Notes: generated by a model from the letters alone, not told the origin. A DNA stretch of 64,000 nt from Alkalihalobacillus trypoxylicola (GCF_001590785.1 NZ_LTAO01000006.1:1-64000), one strand, 5' to 3'. Shown: positions 27,150-35,653, counted from the stretch's first letter. Translations and numbers: made by a program.

Positions 27150-27167
27150 TTGTGATCTATTTCACGA
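27150..27167 (-). promoter_or_regulatory. Rex-like (redox repressor) binding site upstream of yumB
   Basis: TTGTGA-N6-TCACGA differs from the Rex consensus TTGTGA-N6-TCACAA at one base. It lies 40-60 bp upstream of the proposed yumB start. In B. subtilis, Rex represses an NDH-2 gene, so the location is sensible. Not tested. Confidence 0.6.
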
Positions 27168-27448
27168 ACTTAGACAAAAAGACAGAAGTCAGAAAATCTG
27201 ACAAAATAAGTTCCTTATAACTAACAAAACACACTATTAATAATATGGCTTTTTTGTCTTTTTTTCAACAATTTTTTTCGTTTTTCCCAAAAACTTATAT
27301 CCAGTAATCCATCTATTACTTTTATTGTTAATTCGCACCATATTTTATTCCATATTATGAACATTATTCTAATATTAAGGACTAAAGTAGATAGTTTTCA
27401 AATTTTCCCCTTTAATATATGAAGAATGTGTTTCCTCTATACTTAAAT

Positions 27449-27706
27449 CCATTTCATCATTCATATCTTATAATGATAACCGAGCGATTTAGTTTTTGAT
27501 TTTCACTTTAGGTAGATGCTTTCCCAAGGGCTTGTTTTCAGCTAACTCTGACTGCGCAGAGCTTCGTCAGAGTGGATCTTCAAACGGCGCTCATCCTTTG
27601 GGAGTCACTACCTACCGTTACAATCAACGAGTAAATTCGCAAACATTCAAGAAATTTTTTATATTGAATGTTTGGTTTTATTCACTTATAGAGCAATGAT
27701 GAGATT
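27449..27706 (+). repeat. R1 element, copy F
   Basis: A complete 258-bp copy: left CCATTTCATCATTCATATC with TTATAATGA, the perfect inner hairpin around GCGCAGAGCTTC, and right AATGATGAGATT. It lies in the 835-bp divergent gap between yumB and yumC, about 235 bp before yumC. The rest of the gap is A/T-rich without visible genes. Confidence 0.85.
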
Positions 27707-27941
27707 CACTCACTTACAAATTATATAGCTCATTTCAAAAACGATACATCTACCATTTTTTTGTATGTATCGAAATACTCCTTCCGCTTAATTATAGAGC
27801 GTATAGTTTAATAAGGATAAAAATTTCCTACTTTATAAAATCTGACATAGGAAAAAGGTGCATAATCTTTTCTTTTGCCTTTCTCTATGCGTATAATAGA
27901 GGTTGTGTGGAAAATGTACCAATATAGATAGGGGTGGAAAT

Positions 27942-28931
27942 ATGGATAAAGATAATTTATATGATATTACCATTATTGGTGGTGGACCAACGGGATTGTT
28001 TGCTGCTTTTTATGCTGGAATGAGACAAGCTAAAGTTAAAATTATTGAAAGCATGCCTCAACTTGGCGGACAATTAAGTGCACTCTACCCAGAAAAATAT
28101 ATTTACGATGTTGCCGGCTTTCCTAAAGTTAAGGCACAGGATCTTGTTGATAGCTTAACAAAACAAGCTCAACAATTTAATCCAACCGTATCACTTGAGC
28201 AAACCGTTAGAACGCTTGAAAAACAAGAGGATGATACTTATATCATTACAACGGATAAAGAAGCTCACTATACGAAAGCAGTTATTATTACAGCAGGGGC
28301 GGGAGCTTTCCAACCTCGTCGACTAGAAGTAGACGGAGCTGCTCAATATGAGGGCAAAAACCTCCACTACTTTATACAAGATTTAAGTCAATTTACCGGT
28401 AAACGTGTCGTTGTTTGTGGTGGAGGAGATTCAGCATTAGATTGGTCATTAATGCTTGAACCTTTAGCTAAGGAAGTGACACTTATTCACCGTCGTGATA
28501 AATTTAGAGCACACGAACACAGTGTAGAACTACTTCATCAATCTAAAGTGAACGTTATGACTCCTTTTGAAATTTCAACGATTGAAGGAGATGGAGAAGC
28601 TATTCAATCCATTACACTTCAAGAAATCAAAGGTGAGCAAACCCACAAACTAGATATTGATGCACTCATTGTCAATTTCGGTTTTGTTTCATCACTTGGT
28701 CCTATTAAAGAATGGGGCTTGGAAATCGTTAAAAACTCCATTGTCGTGAATACTAAAATGGAAACAAACCTTCCTGGCGTTTATGCTGCAGGCGATGTTG
28801 CCACATACGAAGGAAAAGTAAAACTAATTGCGACTGGATTTGGCGAAGCACCTACCGCTGTTAATAATGCAAAAGCAGCCATCGATCCAAAAGCAAGATT
28901 ATTCCCAGGTCATAGTACTAGTCTTTTTTAA
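27942..28931 (+). CDS. yumC: Ferredoxin/flavodoxin--NADP+ reductase (YumC type)
   Basis: A 329-residue thioredoxin-reductase-like FAD enzyme lacking the redox CxxC. FAD motif [40 protein letters not shown] motif [17 protein letters not shown] near 155, and [21 protein letters not shown] (two adjacent segments) near 285. It supplies electrons to ferredoxin or flavodoxin. ATG 27942 follows GGGGTGG. The in-frame start at 27903 adds a Cys-rich unlikely leader. Divergent from yumB, as in B. subtilis. Confidence 0.93.
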   Translation: MDKDNLYDITIIGGGPTGLFAAFYAGMRQAKVKIIESMPQLGGQLSALYPEKYIYDVAGFPKVKAQDLVDSLTKQAQQFNPTVSLEQTVRTLEKQEDDTYIITTDKEAHYTKAVIITAGAGAFQPRRLEVDGAAQYEGKNLHYFIQDLSQFTGKRVVVCGGGDSALDWSLMLEPLAKEVTLIHRRDKFRAHEHSVELLHQSKVNVMTPFEISTIEGDGEAIQSITLQEIKGEQTHKLDIDALIVNFGFVSSLGPIKEWGLEIVKNSIVVNTKMETNLPGVYAAGDVATYEGKVKLIATGFGEAPTAVNNAKAAIDPKARLFPGHSTSLF

Positions 28932-28935
28932 AAAG

Positions 28936-28968
28936 GAGCTGCTCTAGCATATAGAGCAGCTTTTTATA
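28936..28968 (+). terminator. Terminator of yumC
   Basis: Stem AGCTGCTCTA/TAGAGCAGCT plus T5, a few bp after the stop. Confidence 0.92.
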
Positions 28969-28969
28969 T

Positions 28970-29005
28970 AAAAAAACTCCTTAAGAATTTTCCTCAAGGA
29001 GTTTA
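28970..29005 (-). terminator. Terminator of yutM
   Basis: Stem AAACTCCTT/AAGGAGTTT with T7 on the minus strand, 35 bp past the yutM stop. Confidence 0.85.
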
Positions 29006-29039
29006 ATATAGAAAAGAGCTTTTACTTTGCCCTTTTAGT

Positions 29040-29393
29040 CTAACAATTTTCAGGTGTACCTGCATTTTTAGCGGTTCTAAAAGAAGAGCCACAGCCACAG
29101 TTTGCAATAGCATTCGGATTGTCGATTGTAAATCCGCCACCCATCATATTTTGTTTGTAATCAATTTTTAACCCGTTGATAATAGGTGCACTTTCTTCAT
29201 CTACTAATACATGTAGTCCATCTATTTCAAACAAGCTATCTTCAGACGTTTTTTGAGTATCAAACCCCATACCATAGGATAAACCGCTACAGCCACCGCC
29301 TTTTACTCCAACTCGTAAAAAGAGATTCTCTTCTCCCTCAGAAGCCATCATTTCTTTTACTTGGCTTACTGCAGATTCTGTTATTGTTATCAT
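29040..29393 (-). CDS. yutM: A-type iron-sulfur carrier (HesB/IscA family, YutM)
   Basis: A 117-residue A-type Fe-S carrier that receives clusters from the SUF scaffold. The three ligand cysteines are in GGGCSGLSYGM (about 34) and NCGCGSSF (about 98 and 100). ATG 29393 is 7 nt after GGAGGG. The ATG two codons upstream is too close to it. Transcribed convergently with yumC. It works with sufCDSUB and yutI in this window. Confidence 0.93.
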   Translation of the reverse strand: MITITESAVSQVKEMMASEGEENLFLRVGVKGGGCSGLSYGMGFDTQKTSEDSLFEIDGLHVLVDEESAPIINGLKIDYKQNMMGGGFTIDNPNAIANCGCGSSFRTAKNAGTPENC

Positions 29394-29482
29394 GTTCATT
29401 CCCTCCTTACTTATCTAATATAAGTATATAACGACAAGACCATACATACAAGATTAGTGTATTCATCTAAAATTCAATTGGT

Positions 29483-29668
29483 TTATGTGAGCTTTTCTAA
29501 ATTTAGAGAATCTAAAAAAAGAATGTAATTATGAGCTTGGTCAAGTTCTTGACTATATTTTAGAACGAGAGGATCCTGCATCCCTTTTTGAGCGGCTGTA
29601 ATAATCATTTTTTCACGTAGCTTTTCTATCCGTTCAACACATGCATCATACGTTAAAGTACTACCCAT
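29483..29668 (-). CDS. Spo0E-family aspartyl-phosphate phosphatase
   Basis: A 61-residue protein with the Spo0E-like pattern: IEKLREKMI helix, then LVLKYSQELDQ, which contains the SQELD motif that removes phosphate from Spo0A~P in Spo0E, YisI and YnzD. The two-helix hairpin length fits. GGGGAGGG before ATG 29668 is strong. Lies alone between yutM and the mqnE-like genes. It probably delays sporulation entry by dephosphorylating Spo0A. Confidence 0.82.
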   Translation of the reverse strand: MGSTLTYDACVERIEKLREKMIITAAQKGMQDPLVLKYSQELDQAHNYILFLDSLNLEKLT

Positions 29669-30137
29669 ATTTACCCTCCCCTTCTAAAAGTAAATCAATT
29701 GATAATCTCTTTTTCTATTACACTCAATCTTCCAACATACAAAAATGTATTTTAATTACATTTTAATCAATTATTAAAAAAATAACAACTAGATTATCTT
29801 CAATTCAGTATAATGACCTATATAATTATAGAAAATCCCTTATTTTGTCATTATCTCCGACACTCTTTCTTTTATTCCCTGACCATTAATAGTATAATAG
29901 ATTTTAAATAGTTCTTTTTTTATGAACTATTTTTATAGAGGTTTGCTTGAAATTAACTGGAAATAACTTTATACCGATATATCTAAGTCATATTGCTTAC
30001 ATATCGGATAAAAGGTTGCTATTAAGAATCTTCGTTGCTACTTGTTCATCGTTTAACAAGTCATTGCCAGATTAACCTAGATTTCTTCATACAGCGCACT
30101 GACTCCTTAAATACATTAAAAAGGAGACCTTTTATTT
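29669..30137 (+). promoter_or_regulatory. Long structured leader upstream of the mqnE-like pair
   Basis: TATAAT at about 29890 could be a -10 box. Downstream, over about 240 nt, lie the hairpins AAATAGTTC/GAACTATTT (29906-29934), CCGATAT/ATATCGG with inner TAAG/CTTA (about 29973-30006), and ACTTGTT/AACAAGT (about 30038-30061). No match to a riboswitch family that I know. No upstream gene in this gap. Confidence 0.4.
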
Positions 30138-31241
30138 ATGAACCTTTCCGTATCAACCAAGCTTTCTAGTATTCAAGAAAAAGTTGAGCAAGGTATTCGA
30201 TTAAATTTTGATGATGGGCTGTATTTACTTCAGTCTAGTGATTTAATCTCGTTAGGAAAAATGGCTGATTTTGTACGCAAGCAAAAAAATGGAGAACATG
30301 TTTATTTTATTCAAAATACTCACCTGAACTATACGAATGTCTGTTTTTTAAGCTGCAAACTTTGTGCCTTTGGTTTAAATGAAAGAAATCCAAGAGCCTA
30401 TTCCCTTTCCTTAAAAGAGCTGGAAGAAAAATTTATAAGCATGCAAGGGAAAGGATATAGTGAGCTTCATATTGTTGGTGGAGTTAATCCTAGGTTGCCT
30501 TTTAGCTATTATGAAGAAATGTTAAAGTTATCCAAAAAGCATAACCCTACTATTCATATTCAAGCTTTTACCGCTGTAGAAATTGACTATATTTCTCGCT
30601 GTGCTAAGATATCAGTGAAAGAAGCTTTAATAAGACTTCAAGATGCTGGTCTTGGCTCGATCTTAGGCGGTGGAGCTGAGATTTTTAACGATGATGTACG
30701 AAAACTCATTTCGGGACATAAAACAAATTCAAAAAGATGGCTTGATATACACCGTATGTCTCATGAAATAGGAATTCGTTCTAACGCTTCTATTCTCTAT
30801 GGACATATTGAAAAACCTGAACATATTATTGATCATTTTATTCAATTAAGAGAATTACAAGATGAAACAAACGGATTTCAGGCTTTTTTTGCTTTTGCTT
30901 TTCATCCTGACCATACTCGCCTTGCAAAAGAATTTGAAATCCATTCAGAAACAACAGGGATTTTAGACTTAAAAATCCTAGCTGTTGCACGGTTAATGCT
31001 TGATAATTTTCAACATATCCGTGCGTTTTGGATGATGATTGGTCAAAAGCTTGCACAAGTATCTTTACAATTTGGTGTAAATGATTTAGATGGTACAGTG
31101 ATGGAAGAACAAATTGTTCATGCTGCTGGAAATGATTCGGTACAAATGATTCCTAAACAATCTTTTATCAACATGATTAAGGAGACAGATAGAATTCCCG
31201 TTGAACGTGATACTCTTTATCAAACGCTTCGGGTCTACTAA
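30138..31241 (+). CDS. mqnE: MqnE-like radical SAM enzyme 1 (aminofutalosine synthase family)
   Basis: A 367-residue radical SAM protein. Cluster motif CFLSCKLCAFG (CxxxCxxC, about 70-77), HIVGGVNPRLPFSYYEEML near 114, AFTAVEID near 145, and GGGAEIFNDDVRKLI near 178. SNASILYGHIE and LRELQDETNGFQAF match MqnE, which joins SAM to a chorismate-derived substrate in the futalosine menaquinone pathway. AAAGGAGACC precedes ATG 30138. It is 18 bp upstream of a paralogue. No mqnA/B/C/D genes are in the window, so the pathway assignment is inferred. Confidence 0.82.
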   Translation: MNLSVSTKLSSIQEKVEQGIRLNFDDGLYLLQSSDLISLGKMADFVRKQKNGEHVYFIQNTHLNYTNVCFLSCKLCAFGLNERNPRAYSLSLKELEEKFISMQGKGYSELHIVGGVNPRLPFSYYEEMLKLSKKHNPTIHIQAFTAVEIDYISRCAKISVKEALIRLQDAGLGSILGGGAEIFNDDVRKLISGHKTNSKRWLDIHRMSHEIGIRSNASILYGHIEKPEHIIDHFIQLRELQDETNGFQAFFAFAFHPDHTRLAKEFEIHSETTGILDLKILAVARLMLDNFQHIRAFWMMIGQKLAQVSLQFGVNDLDGTVMEEQIVHAAGNDSVQMIPKQSFINMIKETDRIPVERDTLYQTLRVY

Positions 31242-31259
31242 AAAAGCGGAGGAGATAAA

Positions 31260-32354
31260 ATGGGAGTAATCTTATCAGATAATAATCTACAAAATATTGC
31301 CGAAAAAGTGAGCAATAATGAACGACTTACGATTGAAGATGGTTTGTATTTATACGAAACACCAGATTTACTCGGAGTTGCACAGCTAGCTAATCAAGTA
31401 AATCTTAAAAAGAATGGTAATCATGTTTATTTCATCGAAAATATGTATATAAATCCAACAAATGTTTGCGAAGCAAACTGCAGCTTTTGTGGCTTTAAAC
31501 GTAAAGCAGGACAAGATGGTGCATACACGATGCATGAAGAAGAGCTATTAGAATACGTTTCAAAGCGCTGGAGCGATGGTATCCGCGAATTCCATATTGT
31601 CGGTGGACATAATACCGATGTACCTTTTGATTATTATTTAAATACCATTCGTACATTAAAAAAGCATTACCCAAATGTAACAGTAAAAGCCTATACGGGA
31701 GCAGAAATTGAGTTTTTCTCTCGTATTTCAGGATTATCTATGAAGGAAGTTTTACAAGAATTAATGAAAGCCGGTCTAGATACTCTTCCTGGTGGTGGAG
31801 CAGAAATTCTGACCGAACGATACCGTGAAAAAATGAGTCCTGATAAAGCATCTACCGATCAATGGCTAGAAGCTCATGAAATTGCTCACAATCTCGGCTT
31901 AAAAACTCATGCAACGATGCTATATGGTTCAATAGAGAGTACAGAGGAACGATTAATTCATATGGATCGTGTCCGCCAGTTGCAGGATCGTACAAATGGG
32001 TATATGGTTTTTATTCCATTAGCTATGCAGCCTAGAAGTGTAAAAGCAAGCATTAAACGAAGAACATCTGCCTATGATGATATGAGAACCATTGCCATTA
32101 GTCGTTTAATGCTCGATAACTTTGCTCATATAAAAGCTTATTGGATTAATATCGGTGTTCAACTTACCCAAATGGCTCTTTCTTTCGGGTCAAGTGATAT
32201 ACACGGTACATTAATTGAAGAGCGCATCTCTCACTCTGTTGGTGCACTTACCTCTTCAGGAATTACTCGTGATGAGCTTATTCATCTTATTAAGAGTGCG
32301 AATAAAATACCTGTTGAAAGAGATACATTCTATAATGTGATTAAAACATACTAA
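31260..32354 (+). CDS. MqnE-like radical SAM enzyme 2 (paralogue of the preceding gene)
   Basis: A 364-residue paralogue, alignable along the whole length with the upstream gene. Cluster motif CEANCSFCGFKR (CxxxCxxC), HIVGGHNTDVPFDYYLNTI, AYTGAEIEFFSR, LPGGGAEILTERYREKM, and LRQLQD-like VRQLQDRTNGYMVF. Both end in IPVERDTxYxxxxxY. GGAGGAGATAAA places the start at ATG 31260. Whether it repeats the MqnE reaction, has changed substrate, or pairs with its neighbour cannot be told. A strong terminator follows. Confidence 0.8.
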   Translation: MGVILSDNNLQNIAEKVSNNERLTIEDGLYLYETPDLLGVAQLANQVNLKKNGNHVYFIENMYINPTNVCEANCSFCGFKRKAGQDGAYTMHEEELLEYVSKRWSDGIREFHIVGGHNTDVPFDYYLNTIRTLKKHYPNVTVKAYTGAEIEFFSRISGLSMKEVLQELMKAGLDTLPGGGAEILTERYREKMSPDKASTDQWLEAHEIAHNLGLKTHATMLYGSIESTEERLIHMDRVRQLQDRTNGYMVFIPLAMQPRSVKASIKRRTSAYDDMRTIAISRLMLDNFAHIKAYWINIGVQLTQMALSFGSSDIHGTLIEERISHSVGALTSSGITRDELIHLIKSANKIPVERDTFYNVIKTY

Positions 32355-32387
32355 AAAAATCAGGGGTTGAATCCCCTGATTTTTTTA
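32353..32387 (+). terminator. Terminator of the mqnE-like operon
   Basis: AAAATCAGGGG/CCCCTGATTTT plus T run right after the stop codon. Also usable from the dapF side. Confidence 0.9.
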
Positions 32388-32404
32388 TATGAAAAGTAAT
32401 TTTA

Positions 32405-33256
32405 CTATAGCTTTACGATATAATCGCCTGTACAAATCGTTTCTGCAGCCCCTGTCATCCAAACGTGACCATCATCCTTCCAAACAATGGTCAAATCCCC
32501 ACCTAATAAATGAACAACAATTTCTTTATTTTTTTCTAAATATCCATTTAATATACTAGCAACCACAGCAGCACAGGCGCCTGTTCCACATGCCTGAGTA
32601 ATACCCGAGCCTCTTTCCCAAACTCTAAAATTCAGCTCTTCGTTATTGACTACTTCTACAAATTCTACATTTACCCATTCCGGAAAACGAACATCCTTTT
32701 CTATCATTGGTCCTAATGAAGAGACTGGCGCATTCACAATATCATCAACAAACATAATAGCATGAGGATTTCCCATAGAAACGGCTGTAAGTTGATATTT
32801 TTCGTTATTCATTTCAAACAACTCGTTTATAACCTGTTCACCCGGATTGCCAAGCATCGGAATTTGCTCCCGTTCTAGTACGGGCAGGCCCATATCGACC
32901 GTAACACTTACCACCTGCTCTTCTTTTAAGTGAACAGTTGCTTCCACCAAACCTCCCAAGGTTTCAATCATAAAGGTTGTGTCCTCTACGTAACCTTTTT
33001 CATAAGAAAATTTAGCAACGCATCTCAATCCATTTCCACAATTTTTAGCCTCTGAGCCATCATTGTTAAACACTCTCATTTTAACAGGAGCTACTTCAGA
33101 AGGGCAAACCAATATAAGTCCATCTGAACCAATTCCTGTATAAGGATTCGCCACTTCTTGAGCAAGCGATGGTAGCTGTTCTTCTTGTAATGATTCTTTG
33201 AACATATCCACATATATATAACTGTTGCCTAAACCATGCATTTTAGTAAATTTCAT
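32405..33256 (-). CDS. dapF: Diaminopimelate epimerase
   Basis: Converts LL- to meso-diaminopimelate for lysine and peptidoglycan. 283 residues. The two catalytic cysteines are in [20 protein letters not shown] (near 73) and [16 protein letters not shown] (near 220). [12 protein letters not shown] marks the N-terminus. ATG 33256 follows AAGGAGCG. An in-frame extension to 33298 overlaps the upstream gene without a site. Adjacent to a small CxxC protein gene, 14 bp upstream, likely co-transcribed. Confidence 0.96.
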   Translation of the reverse strand: MKFTKMHGLGNSYIYVDMFKESLQEEQLPSLAQEVANPYTGIGSDGLILVCPSEVAPVKMRVFNNDGSEAKNCGNGLRCVAKFSYEKGYVEDTTFMIETLGGLVEATVHLKEEQVVSVTVDMGLPVLEREQIPMLGNPGEQVINELFEMNNEKYQLTAVSMGNPHAIMFVDDIVNAPVSSLGPMIEKDVRFPEWVNVEFVEVVNNEELNFRVWERGSGITQACGTGACAAVVASILNGYLEKNKEIVVHLLGGDLTIVWKDDGHVWMTGAAETICTGDYIVKL

Positions 33257-33270
33257 CGCTGTTTCGCTCC

Positions 33271-33510
33271 TTATTTTCTTAAAGGCTGATCGGTCCAAAA
33301 ATAATCGTCATCCGCTTCGAGTATCGTCATTTTCTCATTGCAGCAAGGCATAATAAGAATCACTTTAAAACCTTCTTTTGCACGAGCTAAATCTCTCGTT
33401 TTCATATGAGTTAATACTTGCTCCTCATCACAATAAGGGCAAGTATGAATATAAATGTCATTGATTTGTTTTTCATAAGGCCACGTATTTATAAAAGGTA
33501 TAACATCCAT
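33271..33510 (-). CDS. Small CxxC/CC protein, conserved hypothetical
   Basis: A 79-residue soluble protein. [11 protein letters not shown] (about 24-34) and MPCCNEKM (about 54-61) suggest a four-cysteine zinc or redox site. The ending [15 protein letters not shown] is acidic and aromatic. AAGGAGGAAAG before ATG 33510 is excellent. It sits between dapF and yuzB, probably in one transcript. I believe similar proteins occur in other Bacillus but cannot name a family or function. Confidence 0.72.
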   Translation of the reverse strand: MDVIPFINTWPYEKQINDIYIHTCPYCDEEQVLTHMKTRDLARAKEGFKVILIMPCCNEKMTILEADDDYFWTDQPLRK

Positions 33511-33546
33511 TGCTTTCCTCCTTAAAACGAGGGTATTTTTATCGTA

Positions 33547-33783
33547 TTAAAACATCGGATTTTCCTCTAAATATTGATATATATTATCAACCAATTCCTC
33601 AGTTGTTTCCCCAGAAACATATTCACCATTCACTAAGGCAAAAAAATCATAGGCACAGCTACCACAATGAGAGAGACATCCATATTCAATGATATCTAAA
33701 TTTGGATCTTTCTCTAAAATTTCCATTGCTTTTTGCGAACCACTTGCAAGATTACTTAAACAAAATTCAATAATTGGTCTCAT
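33547..33783 (-). CDS. yuzB: DUF1450 thioredoxin-like small protein YuzB
   Basis: A 78-residue protein starting [16 protein letters not shown] at ATG 33783, with AGAGGTGA upstream. Longer in-frame starts lack support. Cysteines in IEFC and [21 protein letters not shown] point to an Fe-S-ferredoxin-like or thioredoxin-fold redox role. It matches YuzB and neighbours yutJ and yuzD, as in B. subtilis. Function unknown. Confidence 0.88.
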   Translation of the reverse strand: MRPIIEFCLSNLASGSQKAMEILEKDPNLDIIEYGCLSHCGSCAYDFFALVNGEYVSGETTEELVDNIYQYLEENPMF

Positions 33784-33875
33784 GTTCATCACCTCTACTC
33801 CTACATCGTCTATGCTACTCTGCTGCAGGAATAAAGTCAATTCCCACAAATTTTAATCAATTTCCAATATAATTG

Positions 33876-33904
33876 TTGAGAATTTGTCACATAATCGTTA
33901 TAAT
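33876..33904 (+). promoter_or_regulatory. Promoter of the tetR-yutJ fusion gene
   Basis: -35 TTGAGA (33876-33881), 17-bp spacer, -10 TATAAT (33899-33904). The transcript should begin near 33911. Confidence 0.75.
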
Positions 33905-33910
33905 CAACAC

Positions 33911-33922
33911 TGACCACGGTCA
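33911..33922 (+). promoter_or_regulatory. Candidate operator palindrome at the transcript start
   Basis: TGACC-AC-GGTCA, a perfect 5-bp inverted repeat, begins 7 bp after the -10 box and ends before the ribosome binding site AAAGGAG. This is a typical spot for TetR-family autorepression. The short arms mean chance cannot be excluded. Confidence 0.4.
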
Positions 33923-33943
33923 TTTTTATAAAGGAGACTCGTA

Positions 33944-35593
33944 ATGAACCTAAAAATGACTAAAAAAGCTTCATCTACTAAACATAAAATTGAAACCGTA
34001 GCCATGGAACTCTTTAGAGAGCAAGGTTTTCATGCTACAACCGTCCAAGAAATAACCAAACATGCAAAAGTAGCAAAAGGAACCTTCTTCAACTATTTTC
34101 CGACAAAGGACTCCATTATGAAATCCTTTGCTCATAAAAGACTTGATCAAGTAATGGCAAACTTAGAGCAAATGTCTCTTAAGAAACAGCCATTCGTATC
34201 AAGAATTCGTTCTTACTTATATTTTATATTAGAGGATTATGATTCACATCCAAACCTTACCATACAAATTTTGACGTATGTTATTGAGGAAGAAGATATT
34301 TTAAGAACTCATATGAATCAACTTTTAAAACATGCTATAAAAAGAAACGAATTAGAAAGTAGCCTTTCTCTAGACACTTGGAGTCACCTATTAGTAGCGA
34401 TTATTTCATACGGGTTAAAAACGTATCAGTATGAACCAACCAAAAATGCATTATTACATCATGTGATGAAATTGGTTGAAACTAGCACTATTACGATCAC
34501 AGAAAAAAGGAGAAATTTCGGAATGAAAAAACTGCTTCTACTAGGAGGAGGCTATGGTTCAATGAGAATCTTACAGCGTCTCCTCCCTAACGATTTACCG
34601 AACGATACAGAGATTATTTTAGTTGACCGCTTGCCTTATCATTGTTTGAAAACGGAATATTATGCACTAGCTGCTGGAACAGCATCTGATCAGCATCTTC
34701 GCGTTTCTTTTCCAGATGATCCTAGATTGAAAATTAAATACGCAACGGTTACTGAAATCCAAATAGATGAGAAGCGAGTTTTATTAGATGATGGGGAATC
34801 TATTGACTATGACAAATTGGTTATTGGACTCGGCTGTGAAGATAAATATCACAATGTTCCTGGTGCCCAAGAAAATACCTATAGTATTCAAACCATGCCG
34901 AAGACAAGAAGAACTTATGAAGCACTTAATAATGTTCGCCCGCAAGGAGTAGTATCTATTGTCGGCGCTGGTTTAAGTGGTGTTGAATTAGCTAGCGAGC
35001 TAAGGGAAAGCCGTCCTGATGTAACAGTGAAGCTCTTTGACAGAGGCGATATTATTCTTTCAATGTTTCCTCGCAAGTTAAGTGAATATGTTCAAAACTG
35101 GTTTTTAGAGCACGGTGTAGAAGTGATTAATCAATCCAATATTACTCAAGTAACCAAAAACGGGCTTTATAACCATGATGAATTTATAGAAAGTGACGTT
35201 GTCATTTGGACCGCAGGAGTTCAACCCGTAGAGGTAGTCCGTAATCTTGAAGTAGAAAAAGGTCAATCTGGAAGAGTAAAATTAACTCCACAGCACTTTT
35301 TACCAACTGATCCCGATGTTTTCGTTGTCGGGGATTGTGCTGAATTACCTCACGCTCCGAGTGCACAACTAGCGGAAGGCCAAGCAGAACAAATTGTTAC
35401 CATTTTAAAAAAGCAATGGAATCATGAGCCCCTGCCAGAAGAATTGCCTAAAATTAAACTAAAAGGCGTACTTGGATCTTTAGGGAAAAAGCATGGCTTT
35501 GGACTAATGGGGGAGCGAACATTGTTAGGAAGAGTTCCTCGTGTTTTAAAAAGTGGCGTACTTTGGATGTATAAATATCACTCAGGTTCATAG
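33944..35593 (+). CDS. yutJ: TetR-family regulator fused in frame to YutJ (NDH-2-like flavoprotein)
   Basis: One uninterrupted frame of 549 codons. Residues 1-190 are a TetR-type regulator, with the helix-turn-helix TTVQEITKHAKVAKGTFFNY at about 32-51 followed by a helical ligand-domain-like region. Residues 194-549 are a complete YutJ: FAD motif LLLGGGYGSMRIL, GLGCEDKYHNVPGA, NADH motif SIVGAGLSGVELASELRES, FVVGDCAELPHAPSAQLAEG, end WMYKYHSGS. An internal ATG 34523 has AGGAG 10 nt upstream, so YutJ may also be made alone. A plain TetR cannot be made, as no stop separates the parts. YutJ is a paralogue of NADH dehydrogenase with no known reaction. Confidence 0.88.
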   Translation: MNLKMTKKASSTKHKIETVAMELFREQGFHATTVQEITKHAKVAKGTFFNYFPTKDSIMKSFAHKRLDQVMANLEQMSLKKQPFVSRIRSYLYFILEDYDSHPNLTIQILTYVIEEEDILRTHMNQLLKHAIKRNELESSLSLDTWSHLLVAIISYGLKTYQYEPTKNALLHHVMKLVETSTITITEKRRNFGMKKLLLLGGGYGSMRILQRLLPNDLPNDTEIILVDRLPYHCLKTEYYALAAGTASDQHLRVSFPDDPRLKIKYATVTEIQIDEKRVLLDDGESIDYDKLVIGLGCEDKYHNVPGAQENTYSIQTMPKTRRTYEALNNVRPQGVVSIVGAGLSGVELASELRESRPDVTVKLFDRGDIILSMFPRKLSEYVQNWFLEHGVEVINQSNITQVTKNGLYNHDEFIESDVVIWTAGVQPVEVVRNLEVEKGQSGRVKLTPQHFLPTDPDVFVVGDCAELPHAPSAQLAEGQAEQIVTILKKQWNHEPLPEELPKIKLKGVLGSLGKKHGFGLMGERTLLGRVPRVLKSGVLWMYKYHSGS

Positions 35594-35598
35594 AATTC

Positions 35599-35651
35599 AA
35601 AAACCCTCAAAACATCTTAGGGATGATCCCTTAGTTGATGAGGGTTTTTTG
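35599..35651. terminator. Bidirectional terminator between yutJ and yuzD
   Basis: AAAAACCCTCA/TGAGGGTTTTTT with inner CATC and TTAGGGATGATCCCTTAG pairings. It abuts the yuzD stop codon. Confidence 0.88.
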
Positions 35652-35653
35652 TG

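Noticed and set aside
33944-34525. Separate tetR gene ending before yutJ, or a frameshift joining two genes
   Set aside because: Both domains lie in the same frame with no stop between them. A frameshift would put them in different frames. Only the internal start remains as a way to make YutJ alone.
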